From Gnetum montanum (lineage: Eukaryota > Streptophyta > Gnetopsida > Gnetales > Gnetaceae): DNA of 47,472 nucleotides. Shown one piece after another: positions 21,425 through 33,190 of this stretch. The DNA is taken from positions 164,098 through 211,569 of the forward strand of contig MNCI01001324.1 of NCBI GenBank assembly GCA_015680685.1, written 5' to 3'. The stretch's first letter is position 1. Each line of letters begins with the position of its first letter. A program made the position numbers and the translations under genes. Under the pieces are notes generated by a model. It was not told the origin of the DNA. It worked only from the letters and a program-made list of their open reading frames with translations, and made no database searches.

Positions 21425-21893
21425 ATAAAGGAATATCATTATGCTTCAAGAATGACATATACTCTAGATAGTATTTTATTATATTCTATTTTAATCCATT
21501 TTCTCTCTCTTTCCTTATTTATGGGAAGTTTCATCTTGTATTAGCATTGTTCATCTTGTTGAATAATCATAAATCCATTTTTTTCTTTTAGTATTTTATT
21601 GCTATTTTTATATCCTCTCATTATTAGTAACTCAAGACTTCAAGATTTAAGGTTTATTTAAGTCAATAAGAATTATTTGTATTTTCTATTATGTACCTGA
21701 TCATAGTACATTAAATGATCATGAGTCCATGTTTGATTTAGCATGTTGTAAGAACTTTCTCATTTTTGGATTAATCTCAATGCTCATGTATGGATCATTA
21801 GTAGTCATTTGTTAGGTAATCTTCTTAGCAAGTGTGAGTTATTATAAGAAGTCTCACTATAATATTTTTGATGTTAGAAGAAGGATGAACATG

Positions 21894-22778
21894 TGATGAG
21901 CATCAAAGTGGTGCATCAAAAAGGCCCCACTTACATGATGTTGCCTTGTCTACAAGGCCTTGTCAACATAGCCCAACAATAAAAACTATAAATATGAGCT
22001 CACAGCCATGTTTATGGGGAAGAGAGTCATAATTGTCATAGAGCTCTTGTAGTCTTTCCATTTGAGAGTTAGAATATTTCTCTAAGTGCCCACAACAAGA
22101 GTCAAAAAGTGTATGGATATTTATTCTAGCACCATTGTACTTAAACCACACCAGTGTGTACAACAATAAAGATGAGCCTTTTGATTAAACCTTGCAGCAC
22201 TTAGAATAGATTACGGATTTATTTATGCATTTATTGTTTTCATTAAATATGCAATTAATTAAGATCAATTAGACTTTTAAGTGATGAGTTAATTAATTAA
22301 TCTAAATAGATTAATCACATAAGTACAATCACTTCTAGCCTAAATACGTATTCGCTTGGTAATCCCAGTAGTGTTATTGCTTAGTTTGCCTAGTAGCACA
22401 GTGCTTGGGAACCCATTAGTGGATATGTGGGTTCAGGACATGGACAAAAAGTGGGACCAGATGCTTATGTTAGGACTAGTTAGAAACTAGTTAAGTAGTT
22501 AAATTAAATTAGTTATTAAATTACTTCATCTCTCTACTTTAAGTACCAAGGAACATAAAACATAAAATAATAAAAATCATATGCCTTGATTACACTTAAC
22601 CATACCTTTGTACATCACAAATGTAATTGGAAAGACAATGAATGACCATTAGGATAGGGTTCACTTCCTAGAAGACTAGTGTATTGGAAGACATAGAGTC
22701 TACGAAATTCAACCAGATTGCACATGAATGCTTCATGATTTGTATGGTTGAGCATAGAGGTACCCTCACTACTCATCA
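21894..22778 (+). repeat. E2 5' LTR
   Basis: The 885-bp LTR starts TGATGAGCATCA and ends ACTACTCATCA, the same end pattern as E1. TATAAATA is at 21987-21994. CTTGGTAATCCCAGT and GGTTGAGCATAGAGGTACC are shared in degenerate form with the E1 LTR, so the two families are related, but most of the sequence differs. No second copy lies in the window. Confidence 0.8.
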
Positions 22779-22779
22779 T

Positions 22780-22797
22780 TGGCATTGTTGCCAAGGA
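22780..22797 (+). other. E2 primer binding site (tRNA-Asp type, decayed)
   Basis: TGGCATTGTTGCCAAGGA directly follows the LTR and matches TGGCGCCGTTGCCGGGGA except at five positions, all transitions. This fits Athila-type priming by tRNA-Asp. Confidence 0.75.
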
Positions 22798-22936
22798 CTC
22801 TTTTTGTTTGAAATGTGCACTATCTAGGTTTAGTGAATATCATTAACATTGTTGGACAAGCCCTAAGGTCAACATCATTCTCACACATAATATAATCACA
22901 TAAGCATACTAATATTTTATTTGTTTTGCAAAATGT

Positions 22937-25142
22937 ATTGTTCTCATAGGCAAGATGATATGAAACCGCCCATCCCTCAAGAATGCAAGGTGGTATATAC
23001 TCATCTAGATGAGTATGTACGTGACTTCACCTTCATCCTGCATTAGGATGAATAACTGATGATGTGATATGGAAGACAACATTGCAATGCCTACTGATCG
23101 ATCTGTTCCTGTGATTTCTCTTCAAGCTCTTAAGAACTTAGACATCCATGATCTTTAAGAGGAGTATGTTGTGCATGATTACGACTACTAGGATTACCAT
23201 CCTACTAAAACACAACATAGGAGAAATCAACACCAAGAGAAGCAACATGAGTTTGTGAAGGGGAAACGGTTCACCAATCTGTTGTTCTTGCTTAACCAAG
23301 ACCACAATGAGGACCCTTCCTTTGGGGGCTTTCAACATGAAAATTCTCCACCTCTTGTTATTGGTGATGAGGGTGTGCCCTAAATTTGTAGTCCACTATC
23401 AATAATGCAAGTTTGGATAAATATGGAAGTTAAGGCCGAGGCTCAAACAAGTGTCAAGATGATAAGAAACTGACAATCGTGGTCATGAAAATCAAAGGGG
23501 AGTCAACAGATACCATGGTGGTGATAGTTCTTCTTTCTCTTCATCCTATTCATTTGCATCTTTTTCTTCTTCCTCTTCTAGTTCTACCAAATGTCATAGA
23601 AAGAACAAGCGTGATGGAGGTGAACAAAGAGACAACAATAATGATCATTAAGCCCATAATGAATGAAGGGGTAACAGAGGAAATTATCGATGACAATGGA
23701 ATAATGATGATGATGAGCCTTTATTGGCAACTCAAAGTATGTTAAATATTGGAGAGGCTATGAAAATTCCAACCAGGCATGTGAGAGATAGTTGGATCAA
23801 GTGCCTAGATATGTACAATATTCCCAGATTTGAGGGGTATATAACTCTGATTCACAAACACATCTCCAACCTTTCCATGATGCCTATGCCTTACAAAATA
23901 TTGAAAATGATTGGTAGAAATTAAAGTTATTTCCTAGGATACTCATCAAGGAAGCCGAAAGCTAGTACTGGTCCTTGGAGCTAGAATCTATCTATAGGTG
24001 GAGTACAATGTTAGATCTATTTAATGATAAGTATCAAACATACTCTAGAGTGTCTAATCTAAGAAGGAAAATCCAAGGATGGAAGTAAGGAAGCCATGAA
24101 CCCTTGGATGTTGCCATAAGTAGATACTATTCTCTCATACACTGATGCCCTAGCCATGGTTATTCTCAAAGGGAACAACTTCTCCATATCATTAATGGAC
24201 TTAGATTGGAAACAAGGAGAACTCTTGGGGTTTATGCCCAAGGGAGACTATCAAAACTCTAAGCCCATCAAATCCAAAGGCTAATTGAGCTAGTAGCAAA
24301 AGAAGAAGGAGAGTTGAGGAAATGAGAAAGTGTAAAGGAATACAATAGGGATCCTTTCATAAAAAAGAGGAAAGTCTGATTTTGTAATAGTGAGGAAGAA
24401 TCAACCTTGCCAATCCAAAAATTTATGTTTGAAATTTTGGCTAAGGTGGATAAAATGTGGGATTCATTGGATGAAAAATTTTAAACTACTATGAAAATCA
24501 CCAAAGAATCAAGAGAACAAAGTAGTGATTGTAATTGCAGGAGGCAAAAGGAAGTTGAATGTACCTACCAAAGGGGTAAGGGCAAAGTTGCTGTAGTAGA
24601 TAGAGTTGCGAAAATTGAATCAGATGATGATGGTGGATGTGATATCTGCCAATATGAACATCCTAAGGCATGTTGTCCCATCATGTCATACTTACAAGAG
24701 TTTAGGGTGTATGCTTTAAATCCATGACTAGCAAGAAGGTAAGCACCCAGAAGGTTGCCTTATCCTCAAGGCAATCTTAGGCAATTTCATCAATAGTAGT
24801 AATATTATCCAAGTGGAGCACCATCACAACTGTACAAACAATACCAATAGTGGTACCAATCACAGTCATGGGGGATGCCACCACCAAGGTAACAATACCC
24901 TTACAAGCAATTAGATCCATATGGGTATTACATTCAACAACCACTGTCTCCTCTTTCAATCATGCTTCTCCCTTCCAAAATCACTACTATCCTCCTAAGT
25001 ACTATTGAGCTAATTCTCCAAATTCTAGGAGAGATGCCACATTCCATCCTTATGCTCCTCGTGTTCTTGCACCTATTCCTCCATTTTTCAACCCAACTAC
25101 TACCCACTCCATCTATGCAAGGTGAACTTTTAAACCAACCGT
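22937..25142 (+). pseudogene. E2 gag pseudogene
   Basis: The capsid-like core spans about 23810-24325: NIPRFEGY, QTHLQPFHDAYALQNIE, WSTMLDLFNDKYQTYSRVSN, ISRYYSLIH, LLHIINGLRLETRRTLGVYA and LVAKEEGELRK. It aligns by eye with the E1 gag. A frame change of two bases near 23840 and many stops break it. A Cys/His motif CDICQYEHPKACCP at 24638-24679 is a zinc-knuckle-like site for RNA binding. The following region to 25142 is Pro/Tyr/Asn-rich. Particle assembly is the inferred original role. Confidence 0.75.
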
Positions 25143-25439
25143 AGTAATGTAATGCTATCAAGGATGTCAATCTACAATTAGTTCATCAACCAAGGGGTTC
25201 AAAACCTCATGCTCATAAAAGATCCTTTTTTCGACCCAATAGGCCTACTAAACCCTCATAGACTCAAGCGGTTGATCATCCTACTCCTACTTCATCCTCT
25301 ACAAATCATTCTGTTAGGTCCCCTTCAAACCAAATGCCACCCAAAATCCATACTATCATGCTTACTTATGCTGTAGTTGATTGGATCTGGGATGGCAACC
25401 TTCTTAGAAAATTAGCTGATCCTAGGAGTCCCCTTATCT

Positions 25440-25740
25440 ATCTATAGATTACTAGGAATGAACTATGTAAAGCTCTTCTTGATTCAAGTTTTGGTGTGAA
25501 TTTAATTTCTCATGAGATATATATTGCTTGGAACATGCTACCTCTCAAGAGGAGCAATATCAAATTGAAACTGGCAAACCAGTTCATCACTATTCCATTG
25601 GGACTAATTGAAGACATTGTGACCATTGTCTATGGGTGGTCTTATCCTGTTGACTTCTTGGTAATCAAGGTTGAGAACTACAAGGGAACTTTCTAATCAT
25701 TATGGAAATGACATGGTTAAGTATTGTAGATGCACGAATG
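25440..25740 (+). pseudogene. E2 aspartic protease remnant
   Basis: ALLDSSFGVNLISHEIY, then KLANQFITIPLGLIEDI and YPVDFLVIKVE follow the retropepsin pattern of gypsy elements (usual: CDLGASVNLMP, ADRSIKYPLGIVEDV, PVDFVVLEM). The catalytic Asp is at 25481-25483; the usual D-[STL]-G is D-S-S. The enzyme would cut the Gag-Pol polyprotein. Stops end the frame after YKGTF. Confidence 0.72.
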
Positions 25741-26289
25741 AGCATTAGAGATCTTTCCTTGGAAATATCTAAAGAAAATGCATTTGGAAAGATTGAGAGG
25801 AGATGAGTTCCATGCATCCCATACAACGATTTAGGGTGCAAGTGCATGCAAAAGCTTTGGTCTATAAAATGAGCATCTATCTCTACATGCAAGCAATGTG
25901 CACACGAGGTAGATAATCAAAGGTGTTTTTATGCGGTAGCCACAAAATAGGAGGGTACCCAATGGCTAACCACTGATTCTGATAGTAGCACAATGTGCAT
26001 AAAACCTACTGAGAGCCTGACATGCACCTATGTCATAGGCATGGATGAACTAGAGCAAGTTCATTACCAACTCTTTAATGATGAAAATGTTGATACCAAT
26101 TAGGGAGAGTTGGAGATCCCTAAGAATTTTAAATAGGATCCCCTAGAGTTGAAAAATTTACTTGTTGGCCTAGAATATGCATTCTTAAAAAATAGCAAGC
26201 TAGTCGTACTCAATGCCAAACTTTCTCTTCAATAGAAAGCAAAATTGTTGGAAGTGGTCAACAAATGGCCAACAACCTTTGCTTGGTCA

Positions 26290-27170
26290 TATCTTGAACT
26301 CACTGGAATTGATCCATGGATATGCCACATCACATTTACATTGATCCATCCATGAAGCTAAGGAGACAACCACAATGGTGGTTCAACCCAAAATTGAAGC
26401 AAATTGTCAAAGAGGAGATTGAGCAACTTCGTAAAGCAAGGTTCATCTTCTCCATTGTGGATAGCGAGCGGATCAACCCACTCATAATAGTGCCAAAAAG
26501 AGATGGCAAATGATGGATTTGCATCAACTTTAGGTTGTTGAACATGACAACATTAAAGGATCATTTTTTGTTATCATTCATTGATTAGGTATTGGACACC
26601 ATTTCTAGGCATTACTACTATATTTTTCTAGATGGTTATAGTGGCTATAACTAGATCTAGATTACACTAGAAGACTAGGCCAAAATAACATTCACAAGTC
26701 CCTAAGGGACTTTTGCATATTGCAAGATGTTGTTCGGTCTATGCAATGCCCTTGTAACATTTCAGCACTTAGTCCTTAGTATTTTCCAATAGCATATTGG
26801 TAACGGGGTAGAAGTATTTATGGATGACTTCTCTACCTATGGGGATACATTTGAGTAAGCCCTAGATCACCTTGAGCAAGTACGGAAAAGATGTGTTGAA
26901 AGAAACCATAGGATCAATTGGTAGAAAAGCCATTTAATGGTCTAGGAGGGCATAGTACTAGGGCACAAAATTACTCAGGTAGGGATGAAGGTAGACCTTA
27001 AAAAGATAAGGGTCATCCAAGGAATTACTCACCAACCCAAAACTATCAAAAATGTTCGGTCATTCCTTGGACACACTAGTTACTAACAATGGTTTATAGA
27101 AAATTTCTCTAAGATTGCAAAGTCATTGGTCAAGCTTACAAAGAAAGATGATCCATTCATCTAGACCAAG
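26290..27170 (+). pseudogene. E2 reverse transcriptase pseudogene
   Basis: Motifs in order are KEEIEQLRKARFI, NPLIIVPKRDGK, ICINFRLLN, FLDGYSGYN, a block usually PYGTFAYRRMPFGLCNAPATFQ (here FAYCKMLFGLCNALVTFQ), the active-site FMDDFSTYG with MDD at 26820-26828, then EGIVLGHKIT and RSFLGHTSY. These give high confidence in a gypsy RT of the Athila branch. It would copy element RNA into DNA. At least ten stops, most of them TAG in place of an expected Gln (for example GYN*I* for GYNQIQ), show decay by C-to-T change. Confidence 0.88.
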
Positions 27171-27590
27171 GAGTGTGAACATGCATTCCAATAGCTAAAG
27201 GAAAACTCATAGAAACTCTAATTCTACAGGTTTCAAACTAGTCCAGACCATTCCATATAATGAAAAATGCATCTAATTATGCCTTGGGATATGTGCTTAC
27301 GTAGTTGGATGATATGAAATGTTCATACTACATTCACTATGTAAGTAAAAACATTGTGTATGCACAACTGAATTACACCACCATAGAGAAAGAACTAATG
27401 GCAATGGTGTATGCTTTGGAAAAGTTCAGGCACTATGTGCTTGGATATAATATATTTGTGCATACTAATCATACTGTCATCCACTTCTTAATGAACAAAC
27501 CAATGGTGAGCCCCTGTATCATATGGTGGCTGGTGATCTTGTAAGAATTCAATCTTATAATGGTAGATTGAAAGGGAACTAAGAATGTGG
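27171..27590 (+). pseudogene. E2 RNase H remnant
   Basis: After the RT, the stretch 27240-27530 reads in pieces as an RNase H domain: CSYYIHYVSKNIVYAQLNYT, TIEKELMAMVYALEKFRHYV, GYNIFVHTNHTVIHFLMNKP. The motif order (YASRTL, NYATTEKELLAVVFA, KFRSYL, V.TDH) is standard for gypsy elements. The Asp of the usual TDH is Asn (TNH), which would abolish activity. Confidence 0.82.
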
Positions 27591-28424
27591 TTGTTGACCA
27601 CTTGTCTTGGTTGCAATGGGATAACAAAGAGGAGGAAAGCACATTATATAATTTGTTTTTTGATGAACTTCTCTTTGTTGCTTCAATAAATGAACAAATG
27701 TTTGTAGAAACAAAATGGTATGATGGCATCCTCACTTATCTTCTTACTCAAGGGATGCCACAAGATCTGGACCATAGGAAGAAACAACAGTTTCTTCATT
27801 GGGCTAAGTACTTCATGGAAATCAACAAACACCTTTATAGGGTGTGTGCTGATGGCCTGGTTCATTAGTATGTCCCTAATGTAGATTAATTACAAGTTCT
27901 CTAAGATGCTCATGAAGGCCCTTGTGGAGGTCATTATTTTGGGATATGCATGACCATGAAAATCCTAATGGTAGGATCTTATTGGCCCACAATCTTCAGG
28001 GACACCCACCAATTTGTCTGATCTTGTGAGTGCTGTCAATGGGATGGTGGGATGACTGCATGAATGAAGGGTTCTCAATGGCGAATTCAACCATTGAAGC
28101 CCTTTGACATATGGGGCATTAACTTCATGGGTCTCATCACACCCATGTCCAATGGGAAGGTATATATAATTGTTGCCATTGACTATTGTACCAAATGGAT
28201 AGAAGCAATAGTTATCACTAATTGTACATCATCCACTGCTACTTGATTTGTACAACAAAATGTTGTAAACAGGTTTGGGGTACCACATGCACTAATTTTT
28301 GATAGTGGAACTTATTTTACACATGCCACTTTTTGAAAACTCATGCAATGCTTGAAGGTTGAACATAAATTAACAACAACCTATCATCTCCCAATCCAAT
28401 GGTCAAGTAGAGGTAACTAATAGG
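27590..28424 (+). pseudogene. E2 integrase, 5' part (interrupted by E3)
   Basis: DHLSWLQW marks the end of RNase H. A zinc-binding HHCC region follows in decayed form: HEGPCGGHYFG, YWPTIFRD, CECCQ. The core has WGINFMGLITPMSNGKVYII, where the first catalytic Asp has become Asn (AAC at 28121-28123), then FDSGTYF with the second Asp (GAT at 28301) and QVEVTN with the catalytic Glu (GAG at 28410). A one-base shift lies between the last two. E3 is inserted 12 bases after the Glu codon; the target copy ATAGG is at 28420-28424. Integrase would join the cDNA to the genome. Confidence 0.85.
28420..28424 (+). repeat. E3 target-site duplication, left copy (ATAGG)
   Basis: ATAGG directly precedes the E3 LTR start TGAAAC. 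The same five bases follow the E3 end at 46531-46535. Five bp is the gypsy standard. Confidence 0.93.
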
Positions 28425-28924
28425 TGAAACACCCCAAAATTTGAAGGCATGCTTGCTTCACCAAGTCTTTGCAATTCATGCAGCATTATGGCAATTCTTT
28501 AGAAGATGGATGCTCTGATTTTTGGACTGTTTGCTTCAGCAAGTTTTCTAAGTCAAGGAATCTTGCTACGCTATGCTACGCCATGTAGCATAGCAAACTT
28601 CAGAAGACGTTTGCAGAATCACAGTGCTATGCTATGGTGTGCTACGCAGTGTAGCGTAGCATAGCAAAAGCTAGGCAGTCAGTCCCCTCACCCGACTTCA
28701 AGTCCTTCGGCAATGTCTCCTTCCGTCAGAAAGCGACAAACTTGGCCAAAATCAGGTCATGTTTGTTGCTACGCTACGCTAAGCTACATGGCGCAGCAAG
28801 GTGTAGCAATTCTGCGAAAGTGACAAAAGGCATCTCAAAGGGCAGGATCAGCAAGTTTGCAAGCTTTGTAGTGCAAAAGGAAAAGTTTGCAGATTGGCAA
28901 CGTTTTTTGCGACTAAGGATAGCT

Positions 28925-28964
28925 GCTATGCTATGCTACGCTATGTAGCGTAGCATAGCGTAGC
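28925..28964. repeat. 19-bp inverted repeat with 2-nt loop in E3 LTR
   Basis: The arms 28925-28943 and 28946-28964 pair at 18 of 19 positions, the exception being a T/G. The core is GCTATGCTACGCTA / TAGCGTAGCATAGC around TG. It lies upstream of the TATA box, in U3. In the 3' LTR the same place keeps only part of the symmetry. Confidence 0.85.
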
Positions 28965-29254
28965 AAACCTGCGACTAGCAGTCATAACATTGTAAAGGTT
29001 TCCAACACATGTAGCAAGACACAATACAAATTCTTGGCTTCGAATCGACAGCTATGCTACACTGTGTAGCGTAGCATAGCGTGACAAGATGCTACGCTAC
29101 GCCAACTACTACGCGACAAAGCATGGCAAGGCATGGTGAGTAGTTACGCGACATTAATGCACCTCATCTAATTGCATCGTTGCTCTGACAATGTAATTAC
29201 GATGCGGCAGGTTTGTAATTACGGCATAGCAGGCCTGCCCAATGGTCATGCATG

Positions 29255-29362
29255 CACATGCAACATAGACAAGTCAGCATAGGTCCAAGGCACGTGCAAC
29301 ATAGACAAGTCAGCATAGGCCCAAGGCACGTGCAACATAGAAAAGTCAGCATAGGCCCAAGG
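29255..29362 (+). repeat. Three tandem copies of a 36-bp unit in E3 5' LTR
   Basis: The unit begins CACGTGCAACATAGACAAGT and ends CCCAAGG; copies are at 29255, 29291 and 29327. Each carries CACGTG or a near form, a G-box core. The 3' LTR has a single copy near 45790. The array ends about 40 bp before the TATA box. Confidence 0.88.
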
Positions 29363-29403
29363 CACGTGGCATCCAAACCACATCTTTCGCATGTCCTTGG
29401 TCC

Positions 29404-29411
29404 TATAAATA
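29404..29411 (+). promoter_or_regulatory. TATA box of E3 5' LTR
   Basis: TATAAATA in GTCCTATAAATACCC is conserved at 45867-45874 in the 3' LTR. It is a plausible promoter for the sense transcript. Confidence 0.75.
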
Positions 29412-30074
29412 CCCTGATGCGTGATGCTTAAACTCTCTCTGGCTCTCGCACTCTCGGGCACACTCTCTGACTCTCTGGGCAATCTGGTCAGCTAACAATT
29501 ATGTTGGCTAACAAGCAAAAGTTAGCACTATAACCTTGAGCATTGTAAGCTTTCTGTTTAACATTGTAAATAGTTAGCACTCTCAGTTGGCATTCTGTTC
29601 TATTCTTTTCTACCACCTTGGTAGCACTTTGCATTGTTAACACTTGAGTCTGCGTTCGAGCACATAGCTATCTAGCTCTATATGTCTTGGTTACTCTTGG
29701 GATCTTTGCACCTCCCAACGTTGTGCAACTGATTGTATCCATCTTGACAGAGCGAAGTCATGGCTTTGAAGCGATGCATTTTTCTAACTGCATTTTACTT
29801 TGTCTCTTGCTTATTATTGCATTTTACACTATTTTCTACTTTTTTTACATATAAGCATTACTTTGCGCTATCAGTTTCATTTTCAAATAACACGTTGGAA
29901 AAGGTTATATAGACACCGACTAAGTCCCTATCTGATCGACCAGACCATTCAGGGTGCCTCGTTTCCGTTCCATCTAGTACGACCCTCCCACAAAAACAGG
30001 GTTGAGACTATCAACGACTCACAACCCATCGGCATTTTTCCAGCTACCGACGTTTTCGATCGCTACATTTTTTT

Positions 30075-30092
30075 TGGTGCTAGAAGGAGGAC
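30075..30092 (+). other. E3 primer binding site
   Basis: After the LTR and a T run, TGGTGCTAGAAGGAGGAC starts with TGG, complement of the tRNA CCA end. It differs from the E1/E2 tRNA-Asp type. The matching tRNA cannot be named with certainty from memory. Confidence 0.55.
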
Positions 30093-30131
30093 CTTTTGGT
30101 GTCCTTTCTGTGTGTCATAGTAGTCCCGTAA

Positions 30132-30417
30132 GCCTTCTGCACCCTGATATGCGTTAGCGTAAAATTGACACCCATCTGTGGTTGTTTATGTGTCATGCAG
30201 TGCAGATCGGTCACCTCGACGATTCCTTGGGAGCCCTATAGGACATAAAGCCTCTAGTTGCTAGCTGACTTGCCTATCCTATGATAGTCTTGCATGCATT
30301 CTGTATCCTATCACACACTAGCGTAAACGTGACACCCTTTTGCGATTGTTTACGCATCCTGTGGTACAGGTCGGTCGCCTCGACCGTTCCTTGGGAGCCC
30401 TGCAAGACATAAAGCCT
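30132..30417 (+). repeat. Direct duplication in the E3 leader
   Basis: Two copies of a unit of about 120 bp (30132-30253 and 30298-30417) share TAGCGTAAA, TGACACCC, GGTCGCCTCGACC-like and TTCCTTGGGAGCCCT blocks and end GACATAAAGCCT. They lie between primer site and gag, where packaging or translation signals are expected. Confidence 0.75.
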
Positions 30418-30528
30418 TTCTTTTTTTGATTTCTTGTCAACTTTTTTGCTCTTCCCAATCGCAAAACTGTTTAGCTTTCCAGTTTCCTTGCTTTTTTCAC
30501 ATTTGCAAAACTATCTAGCTTGGTAACA

Positions 30529-33190
30529 ATGACTTCTACAACTACCATTGCTAATACATTCAACGTTGAGGTTCCCATCATGATTCAAGGCATCATTGGT
30601 GTCGAACAACCACTAAATCCAATGCTGGAAACATGGCGATCCCTCAAGATCCAAAATTAGGGACCTAAGGGCTTGGCCTAGCAACATGAATGCTATAACT
30701 TTCTATGTGTGAAGGTTCAGGCAAACCTGCCTTTGGATGTACACGAACTCGAAGGAAAACATAGCTTCGAGTTCACTTACTGCGATGGGAAGGAGTTTGT
30801 TCCCACTCTTGGCACTTCCATACCTTTGACACAGGCAAACCAAAGGCTTCTAAACTAGCTAATCTAGTTGGCTAGGCTTAGGGAGTAACAAGACACAGTG
30901 TCCAACCAGGATGATGCCTTCCAGGACAGACAGGAGGAACTCGATTCCCAATCTGATGAGAGAGGTCAAACCAATCCCATTCTTGTCCCTCCTACCTAGT
31001 CCTTCTGGGCTAATCTATTGTCTGTCACTGCTCCCTTTGCGATCATGCCTACGCTCCCGCAGCTTGCAGCTACAACCGCAATGAATAGCCATGTCACCTT
31101 CTCAGCGTATCAACGCCCTTATTCCCCTATTTCATTTGCAGTAACTACGCCTCCACAAACTATTCATCAGTCCATTCCTGTAGCGCATCACACACCAATC
31201 ATGGCTACCTTGTTGCATGTTCATACTATACCTACTTCGTAGTCGTACGTAACTTCTATTTCAATTCTTACGATCATGTTTGTTCCACCCACTACGGTGG
31301 GCTCGGGACTATCCACGTGGTGGACCCCATTCACTTCTTCACCTATTCCACAACCATTGCGGATGTCTCATTATGTTCACCCTTAGACCTACCAAACCCC
31401 GCAGACGGTACAACCGAACACGTGCCTATGGTCTGTTCTGCTGGTGACACAAGCAATCTATCCAGTGACTCAAACCGTAGTTGCTGCTCTGACAATACCA
31501 CCTGTTGGGTGGTGGACAGTGCAAGCAGTACCACTCGCGGGGGCTATCCCAATGGTACCACCGGTGGGTCACGCCACCACCCTCACGATTTCTTAGGTGG
31601 GAACTGCCTGAGTAGTTCCCCAACTGCTCACAATGTCGCTGGGTCTAGACCAAGCATTCCAGCTCATCCAGACCCTCACTAAGGAAATCAAATGCCTCAA
31701 GGTTGTCGGGTCTGACACAGTGCAAGTCATGGACTTTTACCAGGATGATCCCATTAGCCCTGCAATCCCTGCTCTGACGTCATCCCCAAGGATGTCCCTC
31801 CCCCACTTCACGAAGTACGATGGGGAGGAAGATCCCAATGCACATCTTGTTACCTTCAGGTCTGAGTCTCTCCTGTTACAACAATGGATGCACACAATTA
31901 TTCGTGTCTTTGTTATGTCCCTAGCCAGGAGAGCCTTAGACTGGTATCACACGCTGCCATGCTCATCCATTTCAACTCTAGTGGAGCTTCTAACCTAGTT
32001 CGTGATGCACTTCAAGTACAACTTGAAGGTAGAAAGCACACTAGACCAGTTGATGAGCGTGAAGTAGGAGCCTCTGGAACCAGTCCAAAAATTCATCCAG
32101 CATTGGAGCGCAACCCTTAACGAAATCTACGAGCCCATCGTGGAGGCCCACTTGTTGGCCGTCTTTAAGAGTGCAGCGAATGACTTTATCAAGTCTAAAC
32201 TGTACTACCTCGCCCCTTGCACTCTTAGTCAAGCCTTTGCTCAGACTAAGAGTATACAGGATGTGGCTGAGGCGAGCAAAGACCCGGCCTACATTGCCTA
32301 CAAAAATACCTTCACAAAGAAGGACAAGGGTAAAGCCTCAACAACCATAGTGGCCGTTGTGGGAACTAAGGCCAAGCCTAAACCGAGTAACAATAGTAAT
32401 AAGAGCAACAAGAAATCGGCCGTACCCGTAGCTAACCCCATGCCCAAGCAGGGCAACATGTCGCAACCTCCAATTCCCGCACCTGAGACATCTGCGCAAC
32501 CCAAACCGAACTTTGAGCGTAAAGATCACTCAAAGTACACCCCACTACCTCTCAAGCCTTTAGAACTTCTAAAGCAACTACTGGAAGTGGGGCACATTCA
32601 ACACAAGCAGATGTCGGAAGAAGAAAGCAAGAGACATTAACGCTACTGCAAGCTCCTTAGGAACCCCTAGTTGGCCCTACCGAATGAGCCCCTAATTCCT
32701 AAGGGTTTTCAGCTAGACAGGTTTTGTGACTACCACCAATAGTGTGGTCACAACACAGATTACTATCTAGCATTGTAGGATGACATCCAGAGATTGATCC
32801 ATCAGGGGAAACTGGTGTTGGATGAAAGCAACCCAGTACATCCCGAAAACCAATCTATGCATGTCTACATAGATCCCCTCAACGCCAACAATGTCGATTA
32901 CATCATCAATGCCATCGGCATTGACAATGATCCTAGGCCACCCCAGCAGCCATTCATGGTCTATGTGCCTCAGCATAGTGCACCAGCACCACGAGCAGCT
33001 AATCAAAGCTCGCAATAGCCGTTCGTCCTGAGAGTCCCTCCACGGGCATTCATCTTCGCATCACCTGTTTGCAAAACTATGCTACTTCGTCCATTAACAC
33101 CATTAGCTCCTTTCATCATTAGGGGGTCGACTCCTTCGACAACCCCCACTCTACATAAAATAGCTGAACAACCTTCTCATCCTAAAAAAT
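30529..33190 (+). pseudogene. E3 gag pseudogene
   Basis: A single frame from ATG 30529 (MTSTTTIANTF) can be followed to about 33190 with more than a dozen stops. The first 370 codons are variable and rich in Pro, Thr, Ala and Val. The gag core is at about 31740-32270: SLPHFTKYDGEEDPNAHLVT, SLARRALDWYHTLP, LDQLMSV, FIQHWSATLNEIYEPI, LLAVFKSAANDFIKSKLYY. A Lys/Asn/Ser-rich linker follows (32300-32450). A zinc-knuckle-like FCDYHQ, CGHNTD, ALxDDIQRLIHQGKL lies at about 32720-32810, with the final Cys of the usual GHNTDxC changed to Tyr. Several TAG stops stand where Gln is usual (LT*FVMHF, AL*DDIQ). The product would form the particle. Confidence 0.85.

Larger units (their letters stand above)
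28425..30067 (+). repeat. E3 5' LTR
   Basis: The LTR opens TGAAACACCCCAAAA and ends CGATCGCTACA. The first 700 bp are full of GCTACGCTA/TAGCGTAGC motifs, including the 19-bp hairpin at 28925-28964. A 36-bp tandem repeat lies at 29255-29362 and TATAAATA at 29404-29411, followed by a CT-rich GCTCTCGCACTCTC stretch. It is about 100 bp longer than the 3' copy, mostly because of the tandem repeat and an extra 28-33 bp near 29115. Confidence 0.93.

Noticed and set aside
28742-28948. Plus-strand ORF within the E3 LTR
   Set aside because: It lies in the repeated GCTACGCTA region of a non-coding LTR and is not kept open in the 3' LTR.
29246-29482. Minus-strand ORF with repeated HVPWAYADLSM segments
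   Set aside because: The repetition comes from the 36-bp tandem LTR units, whose length is a multiple of three. It is not evidence of a repeat protein.
31343-31623. Minus-strand ORFs over E3 gag
   Set aside because: They are shadows of the Pro/Thr/Val-rich gag segment. Unlike the 34751-39197 region there are no chained exons or splice borders.
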